A stretch of 44,894 nt of DNA from Thermincola carboxydiphila (GTDB lineage Bacteria; Bacillota; Thermincolia; Thermincolales; UBA2595): the NCBI GenBank assembly GCA_016841325.1, contig JAENZJ010000025.1:1-44894 (forward strand). The letters are read 5' to 3'. Below are positions 34,531-42,193 of this stretch, one piece after another (within the stretch, counting starts at the first letter, position 1; each line of letters opens with the position of its first letter). The position numbers and the translations under genes are program-made. The notes under the pieces are model-generated. The model saw only the letters and a program-made list of their open reading frames with translations, was not told where the DNA came from and searched no databases.

Positions 34531-35967
34531 ATGACATTGGACAAAAACATCCTTCAGTTTGCTGTCCTCCTGAGGAAAGCCGGGTTAAACGTCTCTCATT
34601 CTGAGGTAAGCGAAGCCTTAAAGGCACTTGCGTTAACAGGAATGGACAAAAAAACGTTTTTTGATACTCTTTCTGCCACCCTGATTAAGGACCAGGCAGA
34701 TATGCGTGTATTTGAAAAGGTATTTGAGTATTATTTCGCCCCGGAGTTTATCAGCAGCCAACGGGACCACAGCGGCCTGTTGAGTGCCATTATCAATACT
34801 GACTCCCAATCTGTCTCCCAAAATGACTGTCAGGGGTGTGACAGGGTGCCGGGGACTGAAATAGGGAGAAGTACCGGATTTGGTCAGGGCCAGGGTTTAG
34901 CAACCGCAGCAGTTGATAATTTTGTCCAGGTTATTAAAGCAGGTATTCCAGAGGACATGTCCCGGCTGGTCAAAAGAGGGGTTGAAAGCCTCGGCAGGCT
35001 GGATGAAGAAGACCTGGAGGATATGAAGACTGCCATCAGACAGGTTAAAGTATTTCTGGAATGGAACATGGGCATTTATGAACTGGAGAAAGCCGCAGCT
35101 GACCTTGATGCAAAGACATGGCTGACCTGGCAGGAGCGCCTGAACTCTCTCGAAGACAAGCTTTACCGGGAGCTGGAAAAAAAACTGATCAATGAACTGG
35201 GCACTAAGGCACTGGAAACAGTCCTGATCAGAGAAAATCTCAACCAACTGGATTTCTACAGGCTTTCGGCCCCACAGGTTGCTGAAATCAGGAAGAAAGT
35301 CAGCAAGCTGGCCCATAAACTTGCCTCCAGGCTCTCATTCCGGTACAAGAGGTCAAACAGAGGGCAGGTTGACCTTGCCCGGACAATCAGGAAGTCAATG
35401 TCATATGGGGGTGTTCCGATCAAACCTGCCTATCGCGACAGATATCCCACCAGGCCGGAATTTGTGGTCCTCTGTGACTTATCAGGTTCGGTAAGGGTGT
35501 TCAGTGAGTTTATCCTGCAGCTTGTTTATTCAATACAGAGCAGGTATATCCATGCCAGGTCATTTGTTTTTGTAGATACCCCTGATGAAATAACCGGATA
35601 TTTTCAGAACCGGGAAATAGAAGACGGTATTAAAGATATATATAATTTGGCTAAGTTTTCCAGGACAGCGTTTTCTGACTATGGACAGGTGTTTATTGAT
35701 TTTAATGAAAAGTATTTCGATGTCCTCAACAAAAAAACCACTTTGCTTATCATCGGAGATGCGCGTAACAACTACCACAGGGAACACGCTGAATGTCTCC
35801 GCAGGATGTGTCAGCAAGTCAAAAAATCTATCTGGCTGAATCCGGAGCCCGCGGAACGATGGGACACCGAAGACAGCCTGATATCACTTTACGGCAGGTT
35901 ATGTGACCAGGTTTTCGAATGCAGGAACCTCGAACAGTTAGACAGGGCAGCCAGAAAAATTGTATAA
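34531..35967 (+). CDS. VWA-domain protein, CoxE-like
   Basis: 478 residues. The C-terminal half carries a von Willebrand A domain with the MIDAS motif DLSGS (in VVLCDLSGSVRVF, ~res 312) and the later IIGDARNNYH, as in CoxE. The N-terminal half is helical. It follows the MoxR-like ATPase by 9 bases; such pairs mature enzymes such as CO dehydrogenase in aerobes, but no cox or other target gene is nearby. Start could be GTG 34528, ATG 34531 or TTG 34537, since the ribosome binding site GGTGAT overlaps them. Confidence 0.85.
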   Translation: MTLDKNILQFAVLLRKAGLNVSHSEVSEALKALALTGMDKKTFFDTLSATLIKDQADMRVFEKVFEYYFAPEFISSQRDHSGLLSAIINTDSQSVSQNDCQGCDRVPGTEIGRSTGFGQGQGLATAAVDNFVQVIKAGIPEDMSRLVKRGVESLGRLDEEDLEDMKTAIRQVKVFLEWNMGIYELEKAAADLDAKTWLTWQERLNSLEDKLYRELEKKLINELGTKALETVLIRENLNQLDFYRLSAPQVAEIRKKVSKLAHKLASRLSFRYKRSNRGQVDLARTIRKSMSYGGVPIKPAYRDRYPTRPEFVVLCDLSGSVRVFSEFILQLVYSIQSRYIHARSFVFVDTPDEITGYFQNREIEDGIKDIYNLAKFSRTAFSDYGQVFIDFNEKYFDVLNKKTTLLIIGDARNNYHREHAECLRRMCQQVKKSIWLNPEPAERWDTEDSLISLYGRLCDQVFECRNLEQLDRAARKIV

Positions 35968-35988
35968 TGTGCAAAAATAATTAAGGTG

Positions 35989-36032
35989 GTCGACAGATTA
36001 CGACATAACAACTGGAAATATTCTGGTATAAT
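35989..36032 (+). promoter_or_regulatory. Extended -10 promoter with possible Spo0A boxes, for the riboswitch and spo0E-like gene
   Basis: TG-g-TATAAT (36024-36032) has no good -35. In its place, on the complement, lie TGTCGTA (starting at 36005) and TGTCGAC (starting at 35995), exactly 10 bases apart, each matching the 0A box TGTCGAA at 5-6 of 7 positions. Start of transcription should be near 36039, so the boxes cover about -50 to -34, where Spo0A binds at activated sigma-A promoters. Tentative for the boxes, firmer for the -10. Confidence 0.4.
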
Positions 36033-36057
36033 TTTAATTGTAAGGAGGTACAATTTA

Positions 36058-36152
36058 ATATCAGTATCGAAAGGGCAAAATCAGTGAAAACTGGTGGCGC
36101 AAAACTACGGGTCTAAAGCTTAATAAATGCTATGACAGCCGGGTTACCGAAA
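36058..36152 (+). promoter_or_regulatory. Cyclic di-GMP-I (GEMM) riboswitch
   Basis: The GEMM core is clear. AAGGGCAAAA (36071-36080), then a CAGT-GAAA-ACTG stem with its GNRA tetraloop (36082-36093), then GGCGCAAAACTACGGGTCTAAA (36097-36118), and finally GACAGCCGGGTTACC (36134-36148). These align base for base with the known Vibrio Vc2 element at the GGGCAAA, GAAA, GCAAA and GGTCTAAA-type positions. Downstream lie a terminator and a Spo0E-like gene. The exact ends of P1 are uncertain. Confidence 0.9.
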
Positions 36153-36166
36153 TCAAAATGTTCCGG

Positions 36167-36206
36167 CCCGGTATCTGGTGACTGATACCGGTCAATTTTT
36201 GTTTTT
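36167..36206 (+). terminator. Riboswitch terminator before the Spo0E-like gene
   Basis: CCGGTATC (36168-36175), loop TGGTGACT, GATACCGG (36184-36191), then TCAATTTTTGTTTTTT. CCCGG (36167-36171) in its left arm could instead pair with CCGGG (36139-36143) of the aptamer's 3' end, giving an antiterminator. Ligand binding would then favour termination (an OFF switch); this direction is inference. Confidence 0.85.
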
Positions 36207-36244
36207 TAGTCAGGGACTGGGAAATGGGGAAGGGAGGATTCCTA

Positions 36245-36403
36245 ATGGATCTTGTGCAGGAGATCGAAAAAATGCAGCAGGAACTCAATACCTTGGCAGA
36301 ACAGAAAAACAACATCTTAAGTGACCCCGAAATTTACCGGCAGAGTTGTATCATTGACAATATGATTGTGCAGTTTATGAAACTCGCTGAACCTAAGGGA
36401 TAG
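36245..36403 (+). CDS. Spo0E-like aspartyl-phosphate phosphatase (short protein)
   Basis: A 52-residue protein: two helices joined by a loop, as in Spo0E/YisI/YnzD, small proteins that remove the phosphate from Spo0A~P and hold back sporulation. The signature stretch SCIIDNMIVQFMK (~res 34-46) matches the family pattern S-x-x-x-D-x-x-I-x-x-(Y/F) that contacts Spo0A. The N-terminal helix is MDLVQEIEKMQQELNTL. ATG 36245 follows GGGAGG (36232-36237). It lies alone between the riboswitch terminator and its own terminator at 36402. The family assignment is from pattern only; activity on Spo0A is inference. Confidence 0.75.
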   Translation: MDLVQEIEKMQQELNTLAEQKNNILSDPEIYRQSCIIDNMIVQFMKLAEPKG

Positions 36404-36427
36404 GCCGATCAGGCCTGTTTTTTTTTG
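36402..36427 (+). terminator. Terminator after the Spo0E-like gene
   Basis: AGGCC (36402-36406), loop GATCA, GGCCT (36412-36416), then GTTTTTTTTT. Overlaps the stop codon. Confidence 0.75.
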
Positions 36428-36446
36428 CTTTTTTTAACGGGAGATA

Positions 36447-36500
36447 TTGACTATTAAATGAGTATAACTTATAATTGGGAATGAGAATACTTCTCAATGG
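36447..36500 (+). promoter_or_regulatory. feoAB promoter with Fur-box-like operator
   Basis: TTGACT (36447-36452), a 17-base spacer, TATAAT (36470-36475): a near-ideal sigma-A promoter. Immediately after it is the palindrome TGAGAA-TAC-TTCTCA (36482-36496), inside ATTGGGAATGAGAATA..., which is Fur-box-like (GATAATGATAATCATTATC type). Located at +1, it should block transcription when iron is plentiful. A fur gene lies 2.5 kb downstream. Confidence 0.7.
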
Positions 36501-36538
36501 AAACCGGGTCTGTTAATATAACTGCAGGAGGTAGAACG

Positions 36539-36760
36539 ATGAACCTGGATCAGTGTAAAAAGGGACATAAAGTAAAGATCCTCGGTATTGGCAATACAGA
36601 TATCAGGGCTCAGGCAATAAGGTTCGGAATTTGTGAAGGTGAAATCATTAACTGTGCTGAAGTGGTGCCAGCCGGTCCGGTGGTGGTCCGCAAGAATAAC
36701 CAGGAAATTGCCATTGGGAGGAGACTGGCACGTCAGATTACGGTTGAACTCATTGGCTGA
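36539..36760 (+). CDS. feoA: Ferrous iron transport protein A
   Basis: 73 residues with the FeoA SH3-like fold (MNLDQCKKGHKVKILGIG; late VRKNNQEIAIGRRLARQITV). FeoA is a small cytoplasmic partner of the FeoB ferrous iron transporter. AGGAGG sets ATG 36539 rather than the frame start at 36497, which lies next to the operator. feoB follows after 53 bases. Confidence 0.92.
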   Translation: MNLDQCKKGHKVKILGIGNTDIRAQAIRFGICEGEIINCAEVVPAGPVVVRKNNQEIAIGRRLARQITVELIG

Positions 36761-36813
36761 AGCATTCAGGACCAGAAAATTCAGGAACAGATTACAAAAG
36801 GAGACTGATACGT

Positions 36814-38781
36814 ATGCATTGTCATGAAAGTGGTGTTAAAATTAATATTCCGCCGGATTCAAGGAAAATCGTGTTAGCCGGAAATCCGAATGTCGGCAAG
36901 TCAGTGTTTTTTAATGCACTGACCGGTCTCTATGTTGATGTTTCCAATTATCCCGGTACAACTCTGGAAATATCCCATGGAAGATACGGAAGTGACGTCA
37001 TCATTGATACTCCGGGTGTATACGGTATTTCTTCATTCAATGATGAGGAAAGAATTGCCCGTGATATTATTCTTGATGCAGATGTTGTGGTTAACATAGT
37101 AGATGCGGTTCATCTGGAACGGGACCTTTTCCTGACACAACAGATAATAGATACAGGTGTTCCCGTGGTGGTTGCCCTGAATATGCTGGATGAGGCAGAG
37201 AAGCAGGGGCGCAGGATCGATACCGACCTCCTGGCTGATTTACTGGGTGTGCCGGTCATTCCGACTGTTGCTGTTAAGCAAATGGGTATGGATGAACTAA
37301 AGGAAAAAATATGCTGTGCCAGGCCAGGAAACATTGACCCGGCGCTTCACAGTAAATTACATGAACTGCATGACCGGGTAGCTAACCAGGGAGAGGCCTT
37401 GCTGATACTGGAGGGGGACCCTGTGGTAGCAGAACGCCATGGAATTGCCCCGGGCACGGAAAGGGAAGAAATTTACCTCAGCAGGAGGGCAAGGGTCAAC
37501 GATATTGTCGGACATGTAGTTTCAGAAGGCAGCAAAGGTTCTGGACTGGGAACCATGCTGGGCAGGATGATGATCCAGCCGGTTACAGGAATACCGTTAC
37601 TGGCATTATGCCTTTACCTGATGTACAAGTTTATCGGTGTTTTCATTGCCGGTGATATTGTCGGCTTTACAGAGGAAACTCTGATGCAGGGTAAGTACGA
37701 GCCTTTTATAAGGTCAGTGGTTAGCAGATACTTCAGTGAAGATTCTGTACTGGGAACTATTCTGATAGGTGAATTCGGTGTATTGACCATGACAGTGACA
37801 TATATTCTGGGGCTCCTGTTACCCCTTGTTTTTGGATTTTATCTTGTATTATCTGCTTTTGAAGATTCCGGATACCTCCCCAGGATTGCTGCCCTTACCG
37901 ACAGGGCCCTTTCGGGGATAGGGCTGAACGGCAGGGCTGTAATTCCCCTTATCCTGGGTTTCGGGTGTGTTACCCTGGCTACTATTGTGACCAGGGTCCT
38001 GGGGTCGGAAAGGGAGCGGCGGATTGCAGTGTTTCTCCTGGCGCTTGCGATCCCGTGTTCAGCCCAGCTTGCAGTAATTGCCGGTTTGATTACTTCGCTG
38101 AACGGATCTCTGATAGCCCTGTATGTTATGTCTGTCCTGACAGTACTTATAGTGGCCGGGACTCTGCTGAACAGGTTTTTACCGGGTGAATCCACAGATC
38201 TGTTAATTGACCTGCCTCCTTTAAGGCTGCCACGGGTAGAAAATGTACTCAAAAAGACAATAACCAAATCATATCACTTTGTCATGGAAGCAACACCACT
38301 TTTTGCTGGAGGCGCACTTTTGATAGGAATCCTGCAGGTAACCGGTTTGCTGCAGGTCCTGCAGAGGCTGTTGGCTCCGGTTACCGTCGGCTGGCTGGGT
38401 ATGCCAAAGGAATCAGCAACTATATTTATTATGGGTTTTGTCAGGCGTGATTTTGGGGCAGCCGGTCTGTACAACCTGGGCCTCAATGATTTCCAGACTG
38501 TAATCGGCCTTGTAACTATAACCCTTTTTGTGCCCTGTATTGCTTCAACCCTGATTATATTTAAGGAACGCAGTAAGCGGGAAGGATTTATTATGTGGTC
38601 AGGGGTTTTGTTCCTGGCGTTCCTTATCGGTGGTTTACTGAATCAGGTTTACCGGGCCACCGGTTCTGTTTACGGTGTGATCATCGGCCTGGCTGCAGTC
38701 CTGGTGATAACTGTACTGCTGAGCAAATTTCCGGTCAGGAAGCAAAAACTAACTTCAGAAGGAATAAACTATGGAAGATAA
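36814..38781 (+). CDS. feoB: Ferrous iron transport protein B
   Basis: FeoB is the GTP-gated membrane ferrous iron transporter. The 655-residue protein has an N-terminal G domain with G1 GNPNVGKS (res 23-30), NYPGTT, G3 DTPGVYG and G4 NMLD, then the helical linker and two Gate domains with hydrophobic segments (from ~265 to the C-terminus), including FGCVTLATIVTRVL and RRDFGAAGLY. His/Cys near the start (MHCHE) could sense metal. AAAGGAGA precedes ATG 36814. It overlaps the zinc-ribbon gene by 11 bases. Confidence 0.97.
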   Translation: MHCHESGVKINIPPDSRKIVLAGNPNVGKSVFFNALTGLYVDVSNYPGTTLEISHGRYGSDVIIDTPGVYGISSFNDEERIARDIILDADVVVNIVDAVHLERDLFLTQQIIDTGVPVVVALNMLDEAEKQGRRIDTDLLADLLGVPVIPTVAVKQMGMDELKEKICCARPGNIDPALHSKLHELHDRVANQGEALLILEGDPVVAERHGIAPGTEREEIYLSRRARVNDIVGHVVSEGSKGSGLGTMLGRMMIQPVTGIPLLALCLYLMYKFIGVFIAGDIVGFTEETLMQGKYEPFIRSVVSRYFSEDSVLGTILIGEFGVLTMTVTYILGLLLPLVFGFYLVLSAFEDSGYLPRIAALTDRALSGIGLNGRAVIPLILGFGCVTLATIVTRVLGSERERRIAVFLLALAIPCSAQLAVIAGLITSLNGSLIALYVMSVLTVLIVAGTLLNRFLPGESTDLLIDLPPLRLPRVENVLKKTITKSYHFVMEATPLFAGGALLIGILQVTGLLQVLQRLLAPVTVGWLGMPKESATIFIMGFVRRDFGAAGLYNLGLNDFQTVIGLVTITLFVPCIASTLIIFKERSKREGFIMWSGVLFLAFLIGGLLNQVYRATGSVYGVIIGLAAVLVITVLLSKFPVRKQKLTSEGINYGR

Positions 38782-38956
38782 AATAATAATTAAAATTAAA
38801 AATGCCAAAAACAGAGATGTTAACCATGAAATCGTATGTCCAACGTGTGGGAATAAGATTAGTACACCTCAAAACCTGAGATGCCCCAGGTGCTTTGCAC
38901 CGCTTATAAGGACAGGTTGTGACGGGAAATGCAGCAGGTGTAACGAAAAATGTTAA
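38771..38956 (+). CDS. Small zinc-ribbon protein translationally coupled to feoB
   Basis: 61 residues with four CXXC-type pairs: CPTC (~23-26), CPRC (~38-41), and the end CDGKCSRCNEKC. Two zinc ribbons are likely. It begins within the last codons of feoB, so it is co-expressed with the iron transporter. It is not FeoC-like by sequence (no winged helix). A role in iron handling or regulation is inference from context. A short basic-acidic N-terminus (MEDKIIIKIKNAKNRD) precedes the ribbons. Confidence 0.78.
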   Translation: MEDKIIIKIKNAKNRDVNHEIVCPTCGNKISTPQNLRCPRCFAPLIRTGCDGKCSRCNEKC

Positions 38957-38960
38957 ATTA

Positions 38961-38989
38961 TTGCATAAGCCTGGGTTTTAAAATATAAT
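38961..38989 (+). promoter_or_regulatory. Promoter of fur
   Basis: TTGCAT (38961-38966), a 17-base spacer, TATAAT (38984-38989), 22 bases before the fur ATG. Confidence 0.65.
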
Positions 38990-39010
38990 TAGGTTGAGGT
39001 GTGATTATTA

Positions 39011-39445
39011 ATGGAATTCTCACTTGAGACCTTAAAACAAAAGCTCTGTGACCGGGAATACAAATTGACCCCTCAGAGAAGGATAATTATGGAGGCCTTT
39101 ACCCGAAATCCTGAAAAGCACCTGAGCGCTGAGGATGTATATGGAATGGTGAAGCAAAACAATCCGGAGATCGGACTGGCTACGGTATACCGGACTTTGG
39201 ACCTCTTTGCAGAACTTGACATCCTGCAGAAAATGGATTTTGGTGATGGCCGCAGCAGATATGAATTTTCTGCTTCTGATGTGCACCATCACCATCACCT
39301 GATATGTCTCGCATGTGGTAAGGTTATGGAATTTGAGGATGACCTGTTGGAAACCCTGGAATCAGCTGTCGAGAAAAAAAGCAGGTTCAGGATTGTTGAC
39401 CACCAGCTTAAGTTCTACGGGTACTGTGAAAAATGCGGCAAATAG
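39011..39445 (+). CDS. fur: Fur-family metal-responsive transcriptional regulator
   Basis: 144 residues, full length. N-terminal winged helix (KLTPQRRIIMEAF; LATVYRTLDLF) and a C-terminal dimerisation domain with the histidine run H92-H96, CLAC (C99, C102) and the final CEKC (C139, C142) zinc site. The family includes Fur, Zur and PerR; the location next to feoAB and a Fur-box-like operator there favour iron regulation. GAGGTG precedes ATG 39011. Confidence 0.88.
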   Translation: MEFSLETLKQKLCDREYKLTPQRRIIMEAFTRNPEKHLSAEDVYGMVKQNNPEIGLATVYRTLDLFAELDILQKMDFGDGRSRYEFSASDVHHHHHLICLACGKVMEFEDDLLETLESAVEKKSRFRIVDHQLKFYGYCEKCGK

Positions 39446-39452
39446 TTTTTTC

Positions 39453-39809
39453 TTATTCTTTACGGCTTTTGTAAAAAAATTCGTAAAAACCCATTGCCAT
39501 CAGGAAAACTCCAAAAATGCGCTGCAGGGCCGGGGCAGGTATCCTTACCGCTATCAAAGCGCCCAATACCGCTCCTGCCACTGTGCCGATGGCCAGATAA
39601 CCTGCCAGCCGGGGCCTTACATTGCCCTGCCTGTAGTGAATAAATACAGCAACAATGGATGTAGGTATAAATGACAGGAGAGAAACCCCCTGGGCAGTAT
39701 GTTGCGAAATCCCGGTAAGGAATACCAGGGCAGGGACAAGCAGTGTGCCTCCGCCAACGGCAAGGCCGCTCAATATTCCGGCAAAAAATCCGATTATTGT
39801 AACTAACAT
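39453..39809 (-). CDS. TauE/SafE-family half-size permease, second gene
   Basis: 118 residues, about four membrane helices. N-terminal GILSGLAVGGGTLLVPALVFLTGISQHTAQGVSL is the TauE/SafE (DUF81) signature (core GGGTLLVP; SQHTAQG). Full TauE proteins have ~250 residues and two such halves; here each half is a separate gene, with start and stop of the two genes touching (39809/39810). They probably form a heterodimer exporter of sulfonate or sulfite-like anions or other small anions. Confidence 0.85.
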   Translation of the reverse strand: MLVTIIGFFAGILSGLAVGGGTLLVPALVFLTGISQHTAQGVSLLSFIPTSIVAVFIHYRQGNVRPRLAGYLAIGTVAGAVLGALIAVRIPAPALQRIFGVFLMAMGFYEFFYKSRKE

Positions 39810-40169
39810 CTAAAACATCATCCTCAGGCCGGCCAAAAACATGAAAATACCGAAAAACTGCTTTAACTTCCGGGCCGGAATTCTGTTCATCAGTTTCGCC
39901 CCCAGGTAGCCGCCGATTACGCCACCGGTGACCACCTGAAGTGTGAGCATAAAATTAAGGTCATCATTTAGGCCATAGATGAAACAACTGGCAACGGTAG
40001 TCGGCAGGATCACCGCAAGTGATGTCCCATGGGCCTGGTGCTGGGCGACTCCCATTAAGAAAACCATCGCCGGAATTAGAATAGTCCCTCCTCCAATTCC
40101 CAGCAGGCCATTTACCAAACCTGTAATAATTCCTATTCCAATAAGGAAAATTAGACTCAAGTGTTTCAT
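39810..40169 (-). CDS. TauE/SafE-family half-size permease, first gene
   Basis: 119 residues, about four membrane helices, with the same signature as its downstream partner: TGLVNGLLGIGGGTILIPAMVFLMGVAQHQAHGTS (core GIGGGTILIP; AQHQAHG). It is the first of a two-gene minus-strand unit, convergent with fur and divergent from the RCKP gene. The two halves together equal one normal TauE/SafE protein, an ancestral-like split arrangement. Confidence 0.85.
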   Translation of the reverse strand: MKHLSLIFLIGIGIITGLVNGLLGIGGGTILIPAMVFLMGVAQHQAHGTSLAVILPTTVASCFIYGLNDDLNFMLTLQVVTGGVIGGYLGAKLMNRIPARKLKQFFGIFMFLAGLRMMF

Positions 40170-40231
40170 GCTTCACCCGTGTTAAATGGTTTTTATGGAT
40201 TCAGAAATTATTATTTTACCTGTTCCGCCTT

Positions 40232-40260
40232 TTGACTCAGGAAAATATGTGGTATATTAT
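40232..40260 (+). promoter_or_regulatory. Promoter of the RCKP-glycosyltransferase unit
   Basis: TTGACT (40232-40237), a 17-base spacer, TATTAT (40255-40260). Confidence 0.6.
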
Positions 40261-40294
40261 AACAAGAACCAATTATTACTGGGAGGTTTTGAGC

Positions 40295-40414
40295 ATGGCA
40301 GTTTTTGTTTGTGCAAACTGTGGTTTTACCAAGGAAACCAGGTGTAAACCCAAAAAGTGCCCCGAGTGCGGCGCCAATGAGTCATTTGAAAAGAAGGAAG
40401 AAGCCGGTAAATGA
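40295..40414 (+). CDS. RCKP-type rubredoxin-like zinc-ribbon peptide
   Basis: 39 residues: MAVFVCANCGFTKETRCKPKKCPECGA then an acidic-basic tail. The CANC and CPEC knuckles with RCKP between form a rubredoxin-like fold binding iron or zinc. Function unknown. GGGAGG (40281-40286) sets ATG 40295; the open frame from 40232 includes the promoter. It overlaps the glycosyltransferase by 4 bases (ATGA). Confidence 0.82.
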   Translation: MAVFVCANCGFTKETRCKPKKCPECGANESFEKKEEAGK

Positions 40415-41517
40415 AACGAATCCTCTTTTTTTCGGTTTCCATTGGGTCAGGCCATGACCTTGCCGCTGAAGCCGTGGTCAGGGAAGTCATGTTACGCTTC
40501 CCTGACTGCCGGACAATGACAGTTGATACCTTCAAATACATAAACCCTGTACTTAACAAGGTCATTGCGGGAAGTTACATGGAGTCCCTGAAATTCAGCC
40601 CCAAAATCTGGGGATACCTTTACAACCAGGCTGAAGCAGGGGATAAGTTTATCGACCTCAACCAGATACTTTCCAAACTTCTTTCAGTAAAGATGGAAAA
40701 ACTGATAAAAGAGTTTGACCCTGAGGCAATTATCTGTACACATGCATTTCCCGCCGGCATACTGTCAATGCTTAAGTCAAAGCTTGGCCTGCAGATTCCC
40801 CTTATTGCAGTAATGACAGACTATACTATTCATCCGTTCTGGGTGCATGACAATATCGACATATATGTCCTTCCATGTGAGGAACTTAAATACCTGATAA
40901 AAGAATATCACATTAGTGACGAAAAAATTATGTGTACCGGGATCCCGCTGAGGAGACAGTTTACTCAGAGGATGGATAAAGAGGAAATGAGGGGAAAGCT
41001 TGGTCTGGAACCTGAAGTCACTGTCCTGGTAATGGGTGGGGGGCTCGGCCTGGGTGAGATCGAAGACATTATTAATACCCTGGGAAATGCTGATCTTAGG
41101 CTGCAGGTTATTTCGTTAACCGGGAAGAATGACAACCTGTGCAGATCACTGCAGTTGCTTAACACTGAAAACAAAATAAGAGTCTTTGGCTATATTGACA
41201 ATGTTGCCGAAGTTATGGCGGCCAGTGACTTTATTATCACCAAACCGGGGGGTCTGACTACCGCAGAAGTGCTGGCACAACAACTGCCTATGGTCATAGT
41301 TAATCCACTCCCCGGGCAGGAGGACCGGAATACCGAATTCCTGCTAAATCACGGTGTTGCGGTAAAGGTCCGCAAAATGCAGTATCTGGTACCTCAGATA
41401 AAATACCTGTTAAGTAATGAAGTCAGGCTGAGGCAAATTAAAGAGATGTCCGCTCTTATCGGCAAACCGGATTCAGCGTCCAGGCTTGTCGATTATATTG
41501 AAACTTTAGTAATGTAG
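40411..41517 (+). CDS. MGDG-synthase-like glycosyltransferase
   Basis: 368 residues, GT28-type two-domain fold. N-terminal SVSIGSGHDLAAEAV (res 8-22) is the family's acceptor-lipid loop; C-terminal KPGGLTTAEVLAQQLPMVIVNPLPGQEDRN binds the UDP-sugar. Such enzymes (UgtP, MGDG synthase) add glucose or galactose to diacylglycerol at the membrane, making glycolipid anchors. The exact sugar is not readable. Coupled to the RCKP peptide upstream; DUF3786 gene 11 bases downstream. Confidence 0.87.
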   Translation: MKRILFFSVSIGSGHDLAAEAVVREVMLRFPDCRTMTVDTFKYINPVLNKVIAGSYMESLKFSPKIWGYLYNQAEAGDKFIDLNQILSKLLSVKMEKLIKEFDPEAIICTHAFPAGILSMLKSKLGLQIPLIAVMTDYTIHPFWVHDNIDIYVLPCEELKYLIKEYHISDEKIMCTGIPLRRQFTQRMDKEEMRGKLGLEPEVTVLVMGGGLGLGEIEDIINTLGNADLRLQVISLTGKNDNLCRSLQLLNTENKIRVFGYIDNVAEVMAASDFIITKPGGLTTAEVLAQQLPMVIVNPLPGQEDRNTEFLLNHGVAVKVRKMQYLVPQIKYLLSNEVRLRQIKEMSALIGKPDSASRLVDYIETLVM

Positions 41518-41528
41518 GGGGATTTACC

Positions 41529-42155
41529 TTGTCCAAAAGTTATTTGAACCTTGAGGTAACTTACCAGTTTGCAGTAGAACAGCTTGAAAAGAAAGAACCC
41601 CGGGAAGCTGCCAGAAATGCCGGGGCTGAGTACAATCCTGAAACGGGAGAAATCACAGTCAGTTATCTGGGAGATGATTTCCGGGTTTCATATCCCGGCG
41701 GAAAAGTTGAACCGGTTAAAGAAGGAAAAGAAATATCACTTACCGAAAAAATACTTCTTTTGCACTATCTGAATACAGCAAACGGGGCGCCGCTTCAGGG
41801 TAAACTGATCTCCTTTAAGGAACTTCCCGATGGGGCAATCTATATCGAACCATTTACCCGCCGGGCAATAAAGCCTATGCTGAGTTTATTTGCCGAGAGG
41901 CAGGATGATTTTGTAAGGCTTGCCCGGAGTATGAGAGCTGAGATACAGAATCTGGGTGACACCAGTGTGACCATATACCCATTTCCCAGAGTACCGATTA
42001 CTTATGTGATCTGGTCAGGTGATGATGAGTTTCCGGCTTCAGGAAATATACTTTTTGATGCCTCTGCTCCCTGTTACCTACCAACTGAAGACTATGCCCT
42101 GGTGTCAGGACTTATTATCTACCAAATGGGCAGCCTTCTGCAAAATAGCAAATAA
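41529..42155 (+). CDS. DUF3786 domain protein
   Basis: 208 residues, cytoplasmic. The C-terminal PFPRVPITYVIWSGDDEFPASGNILFDASAPCYLPTEDY is the DUF3786 signature (core PRVPITYVIW; DEFPASG); family genes often accompany corrinoid or iron-sulfur proteins in anaerobes. Biochemical role unknown. TTG start at 41529 with a GGGGGA site (41517-41522). Confidence 0.82.
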   Translation: MSKSYLNLEVTYQFAVEQLEKKEPREAARNAGAEYNPETGEITVSYLGDDFRVSYPGGKVEPVKEGKEISLTEKILLLHYLNTANGAPLQGKLISFKELPDGAIYIEPFTRRAIKPMLSLFAERQDDFVRLARSMRAEIQNLGDTSVTIYPFPRVPITYVIWSGDDEFPASGNILFDASAPCYLPTEDYALVSGLIIYQMGSLLQNSK

Positions 42156-42193
42156 TTTGTAGATTTTCATTCCTGTCATTTCAACAAGTTTCA

